A stretch of DNA of 64,000 nucleotides, from contig JAOTOM010004958.1 in assembly GCA_034440615.1 (NCBI GenBank), positions 1-64,000 of the forward strand, in the 5' to 3' direction. The position numbers and the translations under genes were made by a program. The notes under the pieces were generated by a model. It saw only the letters and a list, made by a program, of their open reading frames with translations. It was not told the origin of the DNA and did not search any database. Numbering within the stretch: the first letter of the stretch is position 1; each line of letters opens with the position of its first letter. Source of the stretch: Ashinkailepas kermadecensis. Taxonomy: Eukaryota; Arthropoda; Thecostraca; Neolepadidae. Positions 46,105-58,031 of this stretch are shown here, in pieces.

Positions 46105-47765
46105 TCCGAGATAGGCATCTCTGTAAGCCAAAAAAATAGTTTTCCGGCGATTTTGCGACCTTTGACCTGACCCAAGGTCACGAAAGTACAAACCGCACGC
46201 CTCTGGCACACGGCCGAGCGCTTAGTGAAGGTTTCATTAAGATCGAGCCAGCGATGGCCGAGATCGGCCATGTCTGTGCGCCAAAAAAGGTGTTTATCTG
46301 CGATTTATTGACCTTTGACTTCACCCAAGGTCACGAAAGTACAAACAGCACACCTCTGGCACACAGCCGAGCGTTTGGTGAAAGATTCATTAACCCGCGC
46401 ACGTCCGGGGGGGGGGGCAGATATCTGCCCCTCCTGCGGTTTTTCCTACTTTGCCGCCATACTAATCGGGTTAGCAAAGCCAAACCTCGCATGGCTGCTC
46501 ATTGGTCTTTTCCGCATATCCTCAGAAATTTTTGACCCTGGGTCATCTCAAGTCAGGTCACCAGGTCAGGCGAAGTGACCTAACGTCCCTTTCTAGGTGG
46601 CATCACTCCCACAATAATCGGGCGATTGATTTCAAACTTATATCACGTCATGACCTTATCAGGGTCTATAATATGTATCTCACGGTTTTTTTGTAGCGTT
46701 GACCTGAGATCAGGTCGTGGCCATGGCTTACGCATTATAGGCCTATGGAAAAATCTACAAATGTTTCCTGGTTACATATTTGCTCTCGGAATGACCTCCA
46801 ACCGTTATGGCGTGTAGTTGGAAGCTATTCGCAATGCTATCGCTGACATTTTTGCTCAGTGGCCTCACCAAGGTCAGCTGAGGTCACCTGAAATCACTAC
46901 CACATTTCTGCGCACTATATCGCAATGCATTGAGCTAGAAGGCTGAAATTACCGTCATTGTGCTTGTATCACCAAGACGTGTCGATTGATATTTTACATG
47001 ACCTCCCAACTATAGCCCATGACCTTGACCTGAGGTCATTGTCTCGGTGACCCATCTGTTGACCTGACCTTAAATTACACAGCGTATGTCGATAGCACAT
47101 TTCAAGGGGCTGTCGAATAGCATTTGCAGTTTGTTTCTATCTGTTACAGATCCTGAGATATGTGCCAATATCTGAGGGTCCCACCCGATCTGGTCGAATT
47201 TGACATGATGACCCAGTCACCTAAATATTGACCTGAGCGAGAAAATGACCGAAATACTTTCGATAGAGCTTGTCACCAGCTATCCAAAGCCGTTTTCCGT
47301 TTGTCGCTACCTAGCATAGTTCTCGAGATCTTAGGGGGCAGACATCTGCCCCCCCCCCCGGACATGCGAAGTTGGCGCGGACCGCCGGACGTGCGAGTGT
47401 TAAGATCGAGTCAGCGGTTGCCGAGATCGGCCATGTCTGCGAGGATTCTTTTTTGTTTTCCGGCGATTTGTTGACCTTTGACTTAACCCAAGGTCACGAA
47501 AGTGGAAACCGCACGCCTCTGGCACACGGCCGATCGTTTCGTGAAGGTTTAATTAAGATCGAGCCAGCGGTTGCCGAGATCGGCCATGTCTGTGAGCCAA
47601 AAATTTTGTTTTTCGGCGATTGGGTGACCTTTGACCTGACCCAAGGTTACGAAAGTTCAAACCGCACGCTCTGGCACACGGCCGATTGTTCGGTGAAGGT
47701 GTCATTAAGATCGATCCAGCGGTTGCTGAGATCGGCCATGTCTGCGAGATGGTGTTTGTCAAATA
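46105..47765 (+). repeat. ~153 bp tandem repeat with DR1-like motif, split by a MITE
   Basis: Units carry GACCTTTGACCTGACCCAAG + GTCACGAAAGTACAAACCGC + ACGCCTCTGGCACACGGCCG, then TTCATTAAGATCGAGCCAGC and GAGATCGGCCATGTCTG. GGTCACGAAAG (or its variant) begins at 46176, 46329, 47492 and 47645, so the period is 153 bp. Two units lie left of the MITE at 46394-47399 and about two and a half right of it. GACCTTTGACCT is the complement of AGGTCAAAGGTC. Confidence 0.85.
46394..47399. mobile_element. TTAA-flanked palindromic-end MITE, copy 3
   Basis: TTAA flanks at 46390-46393 and 47400-47403. The left end is CCCGCGCACGTCCGGGGGGG with GGGGCAGATATCTGCCCC just inside; the right end in reverse is CACTCGCACGTCCGGCGG, with GGGGCAGATGTCTGCCCCC inside. 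It is inserted in the motif TTCATTAAGATCGAG of the 153 bp repeat. Undisrupted neighbouring units show the empty site, which confirms that TTAA is the target duplication. The interior is rich in TGACCTGA and AGGTCA words and has no open frame of note. Confidence 0.85.
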
Positions 47766-47871
47766 GTGTATGTGAGATGGTGTCTATTTTTTTAGAACTT
47801 TCCCCGTTTGTCACATTTGCCACATTTCTAAATGAACGTAAAGATTCGTGAGCCGCAGGTATGTTGGTGGG

Positions 47872-47952
47872 AGATGAGTCATAAAGTCATAAAGTATTAA
47901 GGCTTAATAAGAGCCACAGGGGCCCATCTGGGTTAAGCCTATCTAGAAAAGG
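47872..47952 (-). mobile_element. Severely 5'-truncated CR1-like LINE 3' end
   Basis: The reverse complement of this stretch (AGATAGGCTTAACCCAGATG, GGCCCCTGTGGCTCTTATTA + AGCCTTAA and a TTATGACTTTATGAC tail) is the same as the 3' end of the CR1-like LINE at 58032-60723 (60650-60722). Thus a second, short copy lies in the opposite orientation. The adjoining 47953-48086 is unassigned. Confidence 0.8.
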
Positions 47953-48086
47953 CTTAACCCAGATGAGTAAGCCTTTTCCTACGGATGAGTAGGTAGTATG
48001 ATAAATGATGTAAGACAGTGAGATATTTGAAACATTCCTTGATTTTTTGTGTCTTCTGTACCTAACTCAGCTATTTTAGGCTCACA

Positions 48087-49850
48087 GTACTTGAAATACG
48101 GGGGGGGGTCTATAATGCCCACTTATTTTGCCCGATGGACGATATCGGTAATTATGAGGTGAATGTCGATGAAAGGTGCAGTGATAGATGTCTTAATTAA
48201 TTTAATGGTTTTACCTACAACCGTAGTGAATATTTTCCTTCAAATGTCTTTCAATTTCCTCCAAATGGCATTGAAACTCTGTAATCACTAATCACAACAA
48301 TAGAAAATGCCCGATAGATGATCTCAGTAACTACTATACTGATTTTCATGAAAATGGCTCTAAAATAAACTTCGACATCAATTTTTTCCCATTGAGTCAT
48401 TTCCATCCGATATAAATGGATAGAAGCCACGAAATGAAGGATTGAAATTTGATTGCCCTATGGACGATCGTAATCTTCAAGTATTACCCCTCACGCTTTC
48501 TTTATATCAACAATGCATCCGAGTCACCGTCAGATGACTGCCAGTTAGCTGTTGGTGACGTCACTCAAACGTACAGAAACAACACTTCCATACGACTGCA
48601 CTGAATGACCCCAGAGCATCACCAGGAATATTTATAAGGGGTCAAACCAAACCTAACCTGACCTAACAATATCCTAACCTAACCTAACAGTTGAGGCAAT
48701 TAAGATAAAAATTAACATGAAATGTAGAAATCCATCCCAATTAAATTAAATTAGAGATGGGTTACATCACAATTGAATTAGAGATGGGAGATAGATTTGT
48801 AGGATGACTGAAAGCCTGGTTCACTGTTGTACTGACTTCCGTGTTAGGAGTATTTCATATTTCATATGTTATTTTTCTCTTAACTGCCCCAACTGATCTA
48901 ATACTGTGAAAAAGACATCGATCAGTGTGTGTTTGGTGCAATTCTGTAAATTTATTTCATAGATCATACATTGACGGCATTAAAACATTGTTTTTTTGTT
49001 AGGTGTGAGATGTCAAAATGAGTCCACTGTGAGATGTCAAAATTCTCCATGGAAGTTATGTTATTTAGAATACCGTTTAAGCCATTAAAACTAAATTTTG
49101 AGCCTATAGCCTGCTTGTATGTGCATCTTTTTCATTTATCTTGGAAGACACCTAATATAGGGATACTTATGTTAATGAAAATGATAAGAATGCCATACTA
49201 TCAGCAAATTATATTAAACAGTAGACCATGTCATGTGCAATCTCTTCACTCGAAATCATGTTAAGTACAAGATGTTTATGTATCACAATATGTAATGGTG
49301 AGCATAAGCATGATACTTACATGCAAACCACCATTAGAAACAAGGCATGGTGGCTCCATGAACACATATCAAGAGGCACAATGTTGATACTTCTTTGGGA
49401 AGGATGTCTCCTCACTGTTCAATAGGTGGTATATTCACCTTATTTCAGGAATAATTTATCACTGTCCATTGGGCAAATCTCAAATTTCAATCCCTCGTTT
49501 CATGGCTTTTTGCCTAATTATATAGGATGGAGATGACTCAATAGTCCCAAAATCAATGTAAAAGTTCATTTTAGAGCCATTTTCACGAAAATTGGTACAG
49601 TGGTTACTGAGATCGTCCATTGGGCATTTTCTATTCTTGTGATTACAGCATTTCAATGCCATTTGGGGTGATTTAAAGACATTTGAAGGAAAATATTTGC
49701 TATGGTTGTAGATCAAAACCACTCAAATAATTAAAAGACATCTATTACTGCACCTTTCATTGACATCCACTTCATAATTACTAAGATCATCCATCAGGCA
49801 AAAAAGTGGCCATTATAGACCCTCCCTTGAAGTACCATATTTATGAATTA
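48087..49850. mobile_element. Element with ~380 bp inverted arms, no transposase seen
   Basis: The left arm (about 48087-48470) and right arm (about 49465-49848) are inverted copies. Examples are GTCTATAATGCCCACTTATT with the complementary GTGGCCATTATAGACC, and GAAAGGTGCAGTGATAGATG with CATCTATTACTGCACCTTTC. The ~1 kb interior contains CCTAACCTAACCTAACAG (48674-48691) and a segment shared with 22585-22925. No target duplication was established. It resembles a non-autonomous DNA transposon with long terminal inverted repeats. Confidence 0.7.
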
Positions 49851-50347
49851 TGAGTGATGGGACATGTTGGTCTACCGGAGGAATACCGGAATACTGAAAC
49901 CCCTAACATTTTCTCACTAAGTGGTCAGAGGCCAATTTCACTATTGTTTTTGTACTTGCCTTGTTTGCAAGCAAATGGTGTGATGCAAGTCACAAATGGT
50001 ATTAAATCACATTTCACAAAGGTCTTCATTGGTAACCAAAAATGGTGTAATTCAGACAAGATTATGTGATTGTTATGTGAATGATGGGATTTTATAATGC
50101 ATTTCAGTGATAAAAACCCTATATATTTCAAAATAATTTTGTGTTCAAATGTTTAAGTTATGAAATACTGTCAAATGAGTAATATAATGAATAATTCAAT
50201 CAATTAAGGCCAAACAATGTAAAGTTTTACCTATATCTCTTTGGAAACAATATGTCATTAAATTCCATAGACCCTTGAACAGAAAATCAGCTGAGCTTGG
50301 GATGTGAACATACAAACCCTGATTACATTGCAACTGCCACACCTTTC
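49851..50347. other. Unassigned AT-rich sequence
   Basis: No gene or repeat recognised. Confidence 0.5.
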
Positions 50348-50358
50348 AAATATTGACA

Positions 50359-50520
50359 TGGAGGACATCAGTAACTCTGTGGTTAAGCTGAGCATCTGGT
50401 GTGTCAGAGGTAGAGGTTTTGATTCCCCATAATGCTGCCCACCCTGCCAGGGTGAGAGGCAGGCAACACCACATGGTCTCAGCTGCTTAGTGTGTTGTAA
50501 AGCCACAATCCATCAATCTA
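50359..50520 (+). mobile_element. tRNA-like SINE, family 2
   Basis: The head reads GTAACTCTGTGGTTAAGCTG, then a possible anticodon arm CATCTGGTGTGTCAGAGG, then B-box-like GGTTTTGATTCCCC, followed by a body and a TAAAGCCACAATCCATCAAT end. A perfect 11 bp target duplication AAATATTGACA lies at 50348-50358 and 50521-50531. It is a different family from the SINE at 164, 22046 and 51155. The tRNA of origin could not be named. Confidence 0.75.
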
Positions 50521-50531
50521 AATATTGACAG

Positions 50532-51812
50532 TTCGGAAGTCGGTTCGGACAGTTCGGAAGTCAGTTCGGTCATCGTGAATGGTCTGTTATACGATATGCT
50601 GTCAGTGGTGGCAAAGTCAACAGGAGACATTTCGCAGCGCGATGTATGACGCAAGAATTGCGGATCGTAGTTGCCACCTTGGCTATGTTCCGACAAAGAG
50701 CGTGCAATTTCGTTCGCAACATCTATGGATTTCGTCACATCTCTGTGACCCATGCGTAGCACAGGTAGGGGAACGGACGAACGCTGGCCTGCAATGCGCT
50801 TTATTCTGGACCACACTTGTGTGGTCGGGTTATGCTTGTTTATTTCGCCCAAATATTCCTGCCATGATAGCTGTGTTGCTGCCCGAATAGTGCGTCGCGC
50901 CAGAGCCCTGGCCCTCAGAAAGGTGACCATATTTATAGAGTTGATATTTTAACTAAATGTGCGGTATGCCCGCTTCCTTGCGCGGATGGCGTTTCCGCAT
51001 TCCTCCGTCCACCACGGCACTGGGGTACGCCGGGGGGCAGGCACCGGAGGTGCGGGGTATGCATGTGGATGCAGAACTTAGGAGCAGTGATGTGAACTGT
51101 TCGATGCATTGTATATTTGTATGCCCATCAGCAGAGCAAGCTGTTTCTATTTGTGGTGGTTATTGGTTTTACGACACGTCGACCGTTGAGTCATGTAGCG
51201 TCGCCAATCTCTCACGCCGATTGGTCGCGGGCGAAGAGTAGCGGCAGGTGAGACTCGGACCCACGGTCTTTCGATTGTGAGACGGGAAACTTACCCCTAG
51301 ACTACTCGTCCCCTGTTTCTATTTGTGTTGCATAATCATTACAGTTTGCTTTGCGAAGATTCCATCGCTGCGGCCTCTGTCCAAGGACCTGACCGTCACG
51401 GTACTCTAGCCATACTGGAAAGTGGTAGCTTCCCATAGGGTCAGTGTCCACCGACCAATTACAATATTGCACAAGCTGAGGACTAAAGACGCTGAGGTCT
51501 AACGCGGAAGTTTGTCCAGATGGCATACTAAAGTGAGTTCTGGTACCTGTGTTTAAAATAGATAACGACTCCTCGTGTAAACACTGTTCCATAAGACGTC
51601 CACGTCCGTTGACATCTTCACATCCCCAAACGGTGTGATGTGAATTAAAGTCGCCTAAAATTAAAACCGGCTCATGGAGCTGAGAACAAAGAAGTTTCAG
51701 CTCAGTAAATGGGAATGAAGTCTCGGGAGGCAGGTAAATACTGCACGATGAAATAATTGTATGACCAAGGCGCACCCTGGCAGCGACGGTTTGGAGGGGT
51801 GTGTTTACGACT
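50532..51812 (-). pseudogene. Inverted 5' part of an RNase H-bearing LINE: endonuclease and linker
   Basis: Read on the - strand from about 51812: VVNTPLQTVAARVRLG, CSIYLPPE, then VLILGDFNSHHTVWG, the conserved GDFN-x-H-x-x-W block of apurinic-type endonucleases, then LDLSVFSP and W.VD.D..GS.HFP. After an inserted SINE (51155-51312) come VPWWTEECGNAIRARKRAYR and RARALARRTIRAATQLSWQE + YLGEIN, then PFTMTELTSEL. These are the endonuclease end and the linker to the reverse transcriptase, in order. The linker frame is broken by a stop near 50950 and a frame change. The rest of the LINE lies to the right on the + strand, so this part is inverted relative to it. Confidence 0.8.
51155..51312 (-). 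mobile_element. tRNA-derived SINE, family 1, copy 3
   Basis: Reverse orientation copy of the family seen at 164 and 22046. It is flanked by a perfect 14 bp duplication CTGTTTCTATTTGT (51141-51154 and 51313-51326). It interrupts the inverted LINE endonuclease segment, so it is younger than that insertion. Confidence 0.93.
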
Positions 51813-52579
51813 AGTGGCTGCGATGGCACATTTATTTACCCAGCTGTGGCACCAAGGCGACTTCCCAGTAGCCTGGCGAGAAGCTTTGGTGATACCAGTG
51901 TTGAAGCCTGTCAAAAGTGGACTAGAACCACTCCACTATCGCCCAATAGCCCACACCTCGTGTTTGTGGAAGTTAATGGAAAGGCTTGTAACTACCAGAT
52001 TAACATGGCTTAGAAGGGCATTACCTTTTTCAGATGTACAGTGCGGTTTTAGGAAGAACCCGAGTTCTATCGACCACATTTTAACACTGGACACAGCAGT
52101 ACGTGTAGCGTTTAAGCAGAAATGGCACGTCGGCGCTGTCTTTTTCGTCATAGAAGCAGCGTATGACACGACTTGGCACCAAGGTATTATTGCAAAAGTA
52201 CATAGATGCTGTGTCCGGGGGTCAATGGGGATCTTTATACATAATTTTATGACTGGCCGACATTTCTGTGTTCGTGTTGGCCACCAGCTATCCAGAAGAT
52301 ATGTGCAGGAGAACGGTGTGCCACAGGGATGTGTTTTGAGTGTGGCACTGTTCGCTATAATGATAAACGATATTTGTGACGTACTTCCACCCCAGCTTGG
52401 TCGGTCTCTCTTCGTAGACGATTTTGCCATCTGGTGTAGCACAGCTAGGTTGTCTGCTATGTCGAGACGTCTCCAAATGGCAGTGAAGGAACTCGATAGG
52501 TGGGGTGCAGTGAATGGATTCCGTTTTTCAACACAAAAGACAACTGCAATGCACTTCTGTCGCCGGCGTAGCTGTACAT
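51812..52579 (+). pseudogene. RNase H-bearing LINE: reverse transcriptase, first part
   Basis: From about 51812: LVAAMAHLFTQLWHQGDFPV, AWREALVIPVLKP, HYRPIAHTSCLWKLMERLV, QCGFRKNPSSIDHI, then motif A as FFVIEAAYDTTWH (the first catalytic Asp of LD-x-x-x-AFD is Glu here), NGVPQGCVLSVALFAIMIND (motif B) and LFVDDFAIW (motif C, VDD intact). It stops at 52571-52579, the left target duplication of an inserted DNA transposon. The reading resumes at 57840 with the thumb region. The order and motifs place it among Jockey/I-like LINEs; RNase H downstream favours the I group. The altered motif A and later stops mark it as inactive. Confidence 0.85.
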
Positions 52580-53159
52580 TAGGGTGGAGTGATTTTATGC
52601 GTTTTTGTAAAAACGCTGGGTGATAAAGTCTAAAACCATGTGTTTGGTTCTCAAAAATGATCTGCAAAGTTATAAAACAATCTGAGGCCGGGAAGCCGCC
52701 GCGCCTCAGGGATTTCTGAGACCGAAATGACGTTTTCTAACGAACTTGCGGGATAAATCACCATTTCAGGAATTCAAATAATTAGATAGAAAATAAAGAG
52801 TTGTTTCATTGCATTCTGCAGTCTTTCATTGACCGCTGTACCAATTTTCACTTCTCTAACTTGAAAATTGTGCCCGTCATGACACAGAGTCTCGTAAGGT
52901 GCGCCGACCGCAGCGACATCACTGCCCTCTATCGGTGGAAGTGTGAACTGTGGCCATTGGCCGTTTTTCCCCAGTTTTAGTTCCTCTCTGGGACAACTGA
53001 AGGCAGGGAGGGGGCGGATCTAAGACAGGGTATATTCGGATGGCTGTTATGCCTACAAATAGGCACACGAACAGAACGAACTAAGCGCAGTTAGTCCTAA
53101 GACCTACTCATCTAAATAAGATCCTGCACCACCATACGACTACGAATTGCACACGGCTA

Positions 53160-54160
<1,001 letters not shown>

Positions 54161-54187
54161 CGCTCTCCATCTCTGTCACATTTACCG

Positions 54188-56670
54188 TTACACGAAGTCA
54201 CTTTTCTTGGCGGATTTCGGTCTCGCGGCACGACTGGCCTGGCGCGATACGATAATGCCGTGTCGCCTGTCCTCGCCGAACACACGCGTGGACGCCTCCG
54301 TTACGAGCCTAACGCATCGCTCGACACTTTGTGCGTGGCATGGAAATGCCGGTAACGAGAGAGGCTGGTCGACGGCTGACATAATCTCGTCGTCCGACAT
54401 GTGAGCGGTAACTGGCGGTTCCGTCACCTCGACATGGTCCCATTGGATCATGTCGGTGTATGTGGCCGCCTCCCAGTTCAGTGGGGGCACCCTGAACTGT
54501 CGGCACCGGGATCCCGGGTTACTCCGCGCACTCATGATCAGTTTGACCCCCCTCTCCCGGATCGACCTCTCAGCGTCGACAACCATGGCCGCGATTAGGT
54601 TCTCCGAGTGGGCGAACCACGCGTTTCGTTCCACTGAACGTTTCGCCACTGCCTGCACTTCAGGTGTCTGTGTCTGAATAAGTCTCATCGTTCTGAAGAG
54701 ATGCACGGCTCCTTGCGTGAAGAGCTTTGATGTCGAACCACATAGGGGCATACACCTGTTGGACAAACTCCGTCATCTTTGTCAGAGCCGGGGTTGGCGA
54801 CGCAGTTCTCGTGTACAGTACGAGCACTCTGATGCCGAGAGTTAGCCACCGCGCGTGGTTAAGCGGACCTGGCCTGGCGCGTGCCAGCTCAGCACTGACA
54901 ACGCCGGTGGCGACGGCTCGGCAGTACCGGAGAAGGATGCGCTGGTCAGCAGACAGGTCTGCGACAACCTGCTCCGCGATGTCAGGCGCGTTGAATGGGA
55001 TGGGACGGAAGTCCACCCCCGGCTGGCGGTGAATGTCACCAGCTATAGCTTGTCCCAGCGGGCCCTTGAAGGACTTGGGCCCACTGGTACCGTGGCCTCC
55101 ATCCAGCTCCACGAACACATGCCTGCGAAAGAGCCCAGGACAGAATGGGATTGGAACAAGGAAGGAATTGGATAGACATTTATCAGGGTCTAAATGGGCA
55201 AATGCATGGCAAGTGTTTGGATTGTACTACTGACTCACAAATTGCCATGATTCTAGATAGATATGCAGATAACGCAGTATATTATTGTATGTCATGTAAT
55301 TTGTAAGGATCAGGTGGATAGTGGCGAAGTATTTCAGTCAATTCTTGTTTTATTATAAAAACAAGCAGCACATACCTCATCGGAAGTTCGTTGCCATGAA
55401 GAAGGCAGATGAGCCACTGGACGCTACGGCCAAGCTGGCGCTCCATCCTCGTGAGTGCACCGTTTTCACGGCCTATGTTGACGGCAGTGCCATCGACCAA
55501 TACTGCCTGCAGGGATTCTTCTGAGTCGCACTCCCGAAGGACTTCTAAAGCCTTGCCAGCAATTGATGCACTATTTTCTGATGTCAGTGTTCTGTGAGCA
55601 ATGTAGGTTCCACCTGGCTCGCTCACAAATACCAGATGCTTCTCTTTTCCCGTAAGCCGTACGTCTTGCTCATTTGTTTTCTCTCGTATCTTTGTGATAT
55701 CCGGTCTCCCATCGAATCCCATGCACTGCACCTTACCGCCTATGCCCTCCTTTAGCTTTCGTTTTTCTTTCTCCTGTGCCCCTTGTCTGGCTCTTGTCAC
55801 TTTATCTCGTGTGATGACGTGCCTCGTGTCGTTCTCAGTGACGAGGCCAAGGTCCTTCAAGAGAGCGGTGCCAAGGGCCGCTGCAATCCTATCAGTGACC
55901 TCGATGTACCGGTCACACTCCTTAGCGAAATTCTCCAGAGACATCATATTGTACGGAGCCCTAGTCTGTGTTGGTTCGTGGACACTCCCTGTGTCATATG
56001 CATCGTCACCATTGCTTCCCTCGTCCATGCTTTCGGGCTCGTGTCCCGTGCTGTGCTCGGTCAGACCCGAGGGACCAGGCTCCGAGTCGTTGGCGTCCGT
56101 CTGAAGGAAAGCCGGGTCAGGCCGCAGACGGTTCTGATCTCTTCGCCTCCTCTCCAATGCATTGGAGGTCTTCATGTCAATGCCGCCGATGCTTCGCTTC
56201 CTCTCACCTCGCTGGTCTTGTAAGAAATTCCACTCGCGGTATGGAACCTTGTTCTCGCTGGGGCAGCTGCAGGCATTTCTCGAAGGACAGCTGCACGCGC
56301 AGATGTCAAACAGCTCATGGAGGGGAATCGTTTTGCTTGCGCCAGCGCGTTTCTTTGTTGGGGTCTTTGTTAGATCCTTTCCTTTCTTCACAGTCATCAG
56401 GACACCCCGGACAATCGACTGAAACGATTTAACAGGGACGCTTGCTTTCCCCCAAAGGTATACAACGCCCTTGGCAACGCTCGTGGCGGTTTGCCTTTCG
56501 CCCGCTGCATGGTTGTCAACAGCCCGAAGTTTGTTAGACTGTAGTCTGTAGAAGTTATATACATGAATCTGAAGTGGCAGTTGGTTCTTCGGCAGTTCGC
56601 AGGGATGGCCCAACGCCAAGTGAGCCGTCTTCGATCGGAGTGAACTTCCCTTAACCTTTTTTACTTTCAT
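54188..56670 (-). CDS. Transposase-like gene of the 5.25 kb transposon, two exons, one frameshift
   Basis: Exon 1 runs from the ATG at 56670 down to 55376, donor GTATGT; exon 2 starts at 55122 after TTTCGCAG. The join gives NELPMR followed by [20 protein letters not shown]. Around the join the conserved block is [31 protein letters not shown], then ELDG...TSGP.SFKGPLG. This block I recognise from many uncharacterised arthropod and cnidarian proteins. The N-terminal half has basic and Ser/Pro-rich stretches and two Cys-rich CACSCPS/ACSCPS motifs. In exon 2, near 54720-54770, the frame changes from ...MWFDIKA to ...[31 protein letters not shown]; this is a one-base slip or an error. The protein is presumably the DNA-cleaving enzyme of the element; the catalytic residues are not proven, though the Asp of DGT and of ELDG are candidates. 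Confidence 0.7.
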
Positions 56671-56870
56671 ACTCGAAATCTGATAGGTTCACTAGTCTGG
56701 AAAAGAGGAAAAAACTGGTTAGTCAACTAGTAAGTTTCAAAATTCATCCCTCGCCATAGGATAAAAATGAATCACAAACGTTTTTTTGCTATAACAGGAA
56801 GTTCAGGGTGCATAACTGTATTGGAAATTCCGCGTGCGACACACGCCCTCGTAGATCCTTATTTTCGGTT

Positions 56871-56951
56871 CCAACCATGGTCATGGTTGGAGAATATGCC
56901 TCGGCCACCCCGGCCATAGCCGGGGTAACTTGAAAGTTACCCCGGCCATGG
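56871..56951. promoter_or_regulatory. Palindrome pair upstream of the transposase-like gene
   Basis: CCAACCATGGTCATGGTTGG (56871-56890) is an inverted repeat with a 2-base centre. At 56912-56951, CCGGGGTAACTT and AAGTTACCCCGG form a hairpin with flanking GGCCAT pairs, and a third related copy CGGGGTAACTT lies at about 56977. They lie ~200-300 bp 5' of the gene's ATG on its strand, where a promoter or transposase-binding site could be. Function is inference. Confidence 0.5.
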
Positions 56952-57839
56952 CCGCGCAATACATTGGCCGCCGGCGGGGTAACTTACAAAGCAATTCTTT
57001 ACCCATGACCATGGTGGTGATGGTGAGTAAATGCAACAGTTGGTGGGCAATCGACGGTCGGAGCATAAAATCATCGCCAGTACTGCTAAATTTGAGCGGT
57101 CTGCGTTAGTCGTGCGACCGAGTACCCACCCAGTAAGGTGTGGGATTGTCAGTGTTTCCGCCAAAGTAAATGAATTAAATTCAGATATCTGCAGTAACAA
57201 TTCACATGCAGCCAAGAAAACATGCTAGCAGGGTATCTCAGGTAAACATTGTGAGCTTGGAGGCTGAAAGGCAGGCCACAATATGCCAAAGCCGGCTGTG
57301 GCTACGCTCCAATCGTGTATAGCTGTCGATAGAAGTCGCTGGAATCGTAATAAAATAGCGCTGTGCGCATAAGAAGTCAGCACATTGTGCACTGTCTCAA
57401 ATCCGCCACCTACCTGCCCCCCAGTTGATCAAGAAAGATACTTATATTGCGGAATGAACGGTCAATGGTCGCAGTTCATACTTCTGCCGATAGAGGGCAG
57501 TGGTGGCGCTGCGGGCGCCACACCTTCCGGAACTCTGCGTCATGGCAGGCACAATTTTCAAGTTAGGGAAGTGAAAATTAGCACAGCGGTGGATGAAAGA
57601 CTGCACAATGCAATGAAATAAATATTTATTTGCTATCTAATGATTTAAATTCCTGAAATCGGGCTTGATCCCGTAAGTTGGTAGAAAAACGTCATTTCGG
57701 CCTCAGAAAGCCCTGAGGCGCGGCGGCTTCCCGGCCTCAGATTGCTCTAAAACTTTGCAGATCGCCTTTTTAGAACCAAACGCAAGTTTTAAGACTTTGA
57801 CACCAACATTTTTGGAAATCACTCCACCCTACTGTACAT

Positions 57840-58031
57840 AACTTTGTCTCAGGCTGTACAGGAGCCAAATACCGATGCCACCTGTGGTGAAGTTTCTTGG
57901 AATGACTTTTGATTCACGTCTTAGCTACAATTAGCATTTTAAAGCACTCAGTGACACATGTTTTAAATCGCTCAACATATTGAAATGTGTTGCTCGCACT
58001 AGCTATGAAGCTGACAGGGATTCCCTTATTC
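57840..58031 (+). pseudogene. RNase H-bearing LINE: reverse transcriptase thumb fragment
   Basis: After the target duplication the LINE frame continues LCLRLYRSQIPMPPVVKFLG + MTFDSRLSY, a stop, then HFKALSDTCFKSLNILKCVA. VKFLG followed by FD is the usual thumb start. It has stop codons at the join (TAA) and after LSYN (TAG). It ends at CTTATTC (58025-58031), the left target duplication of the CR1-like LINE. Confidence 0.8.
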
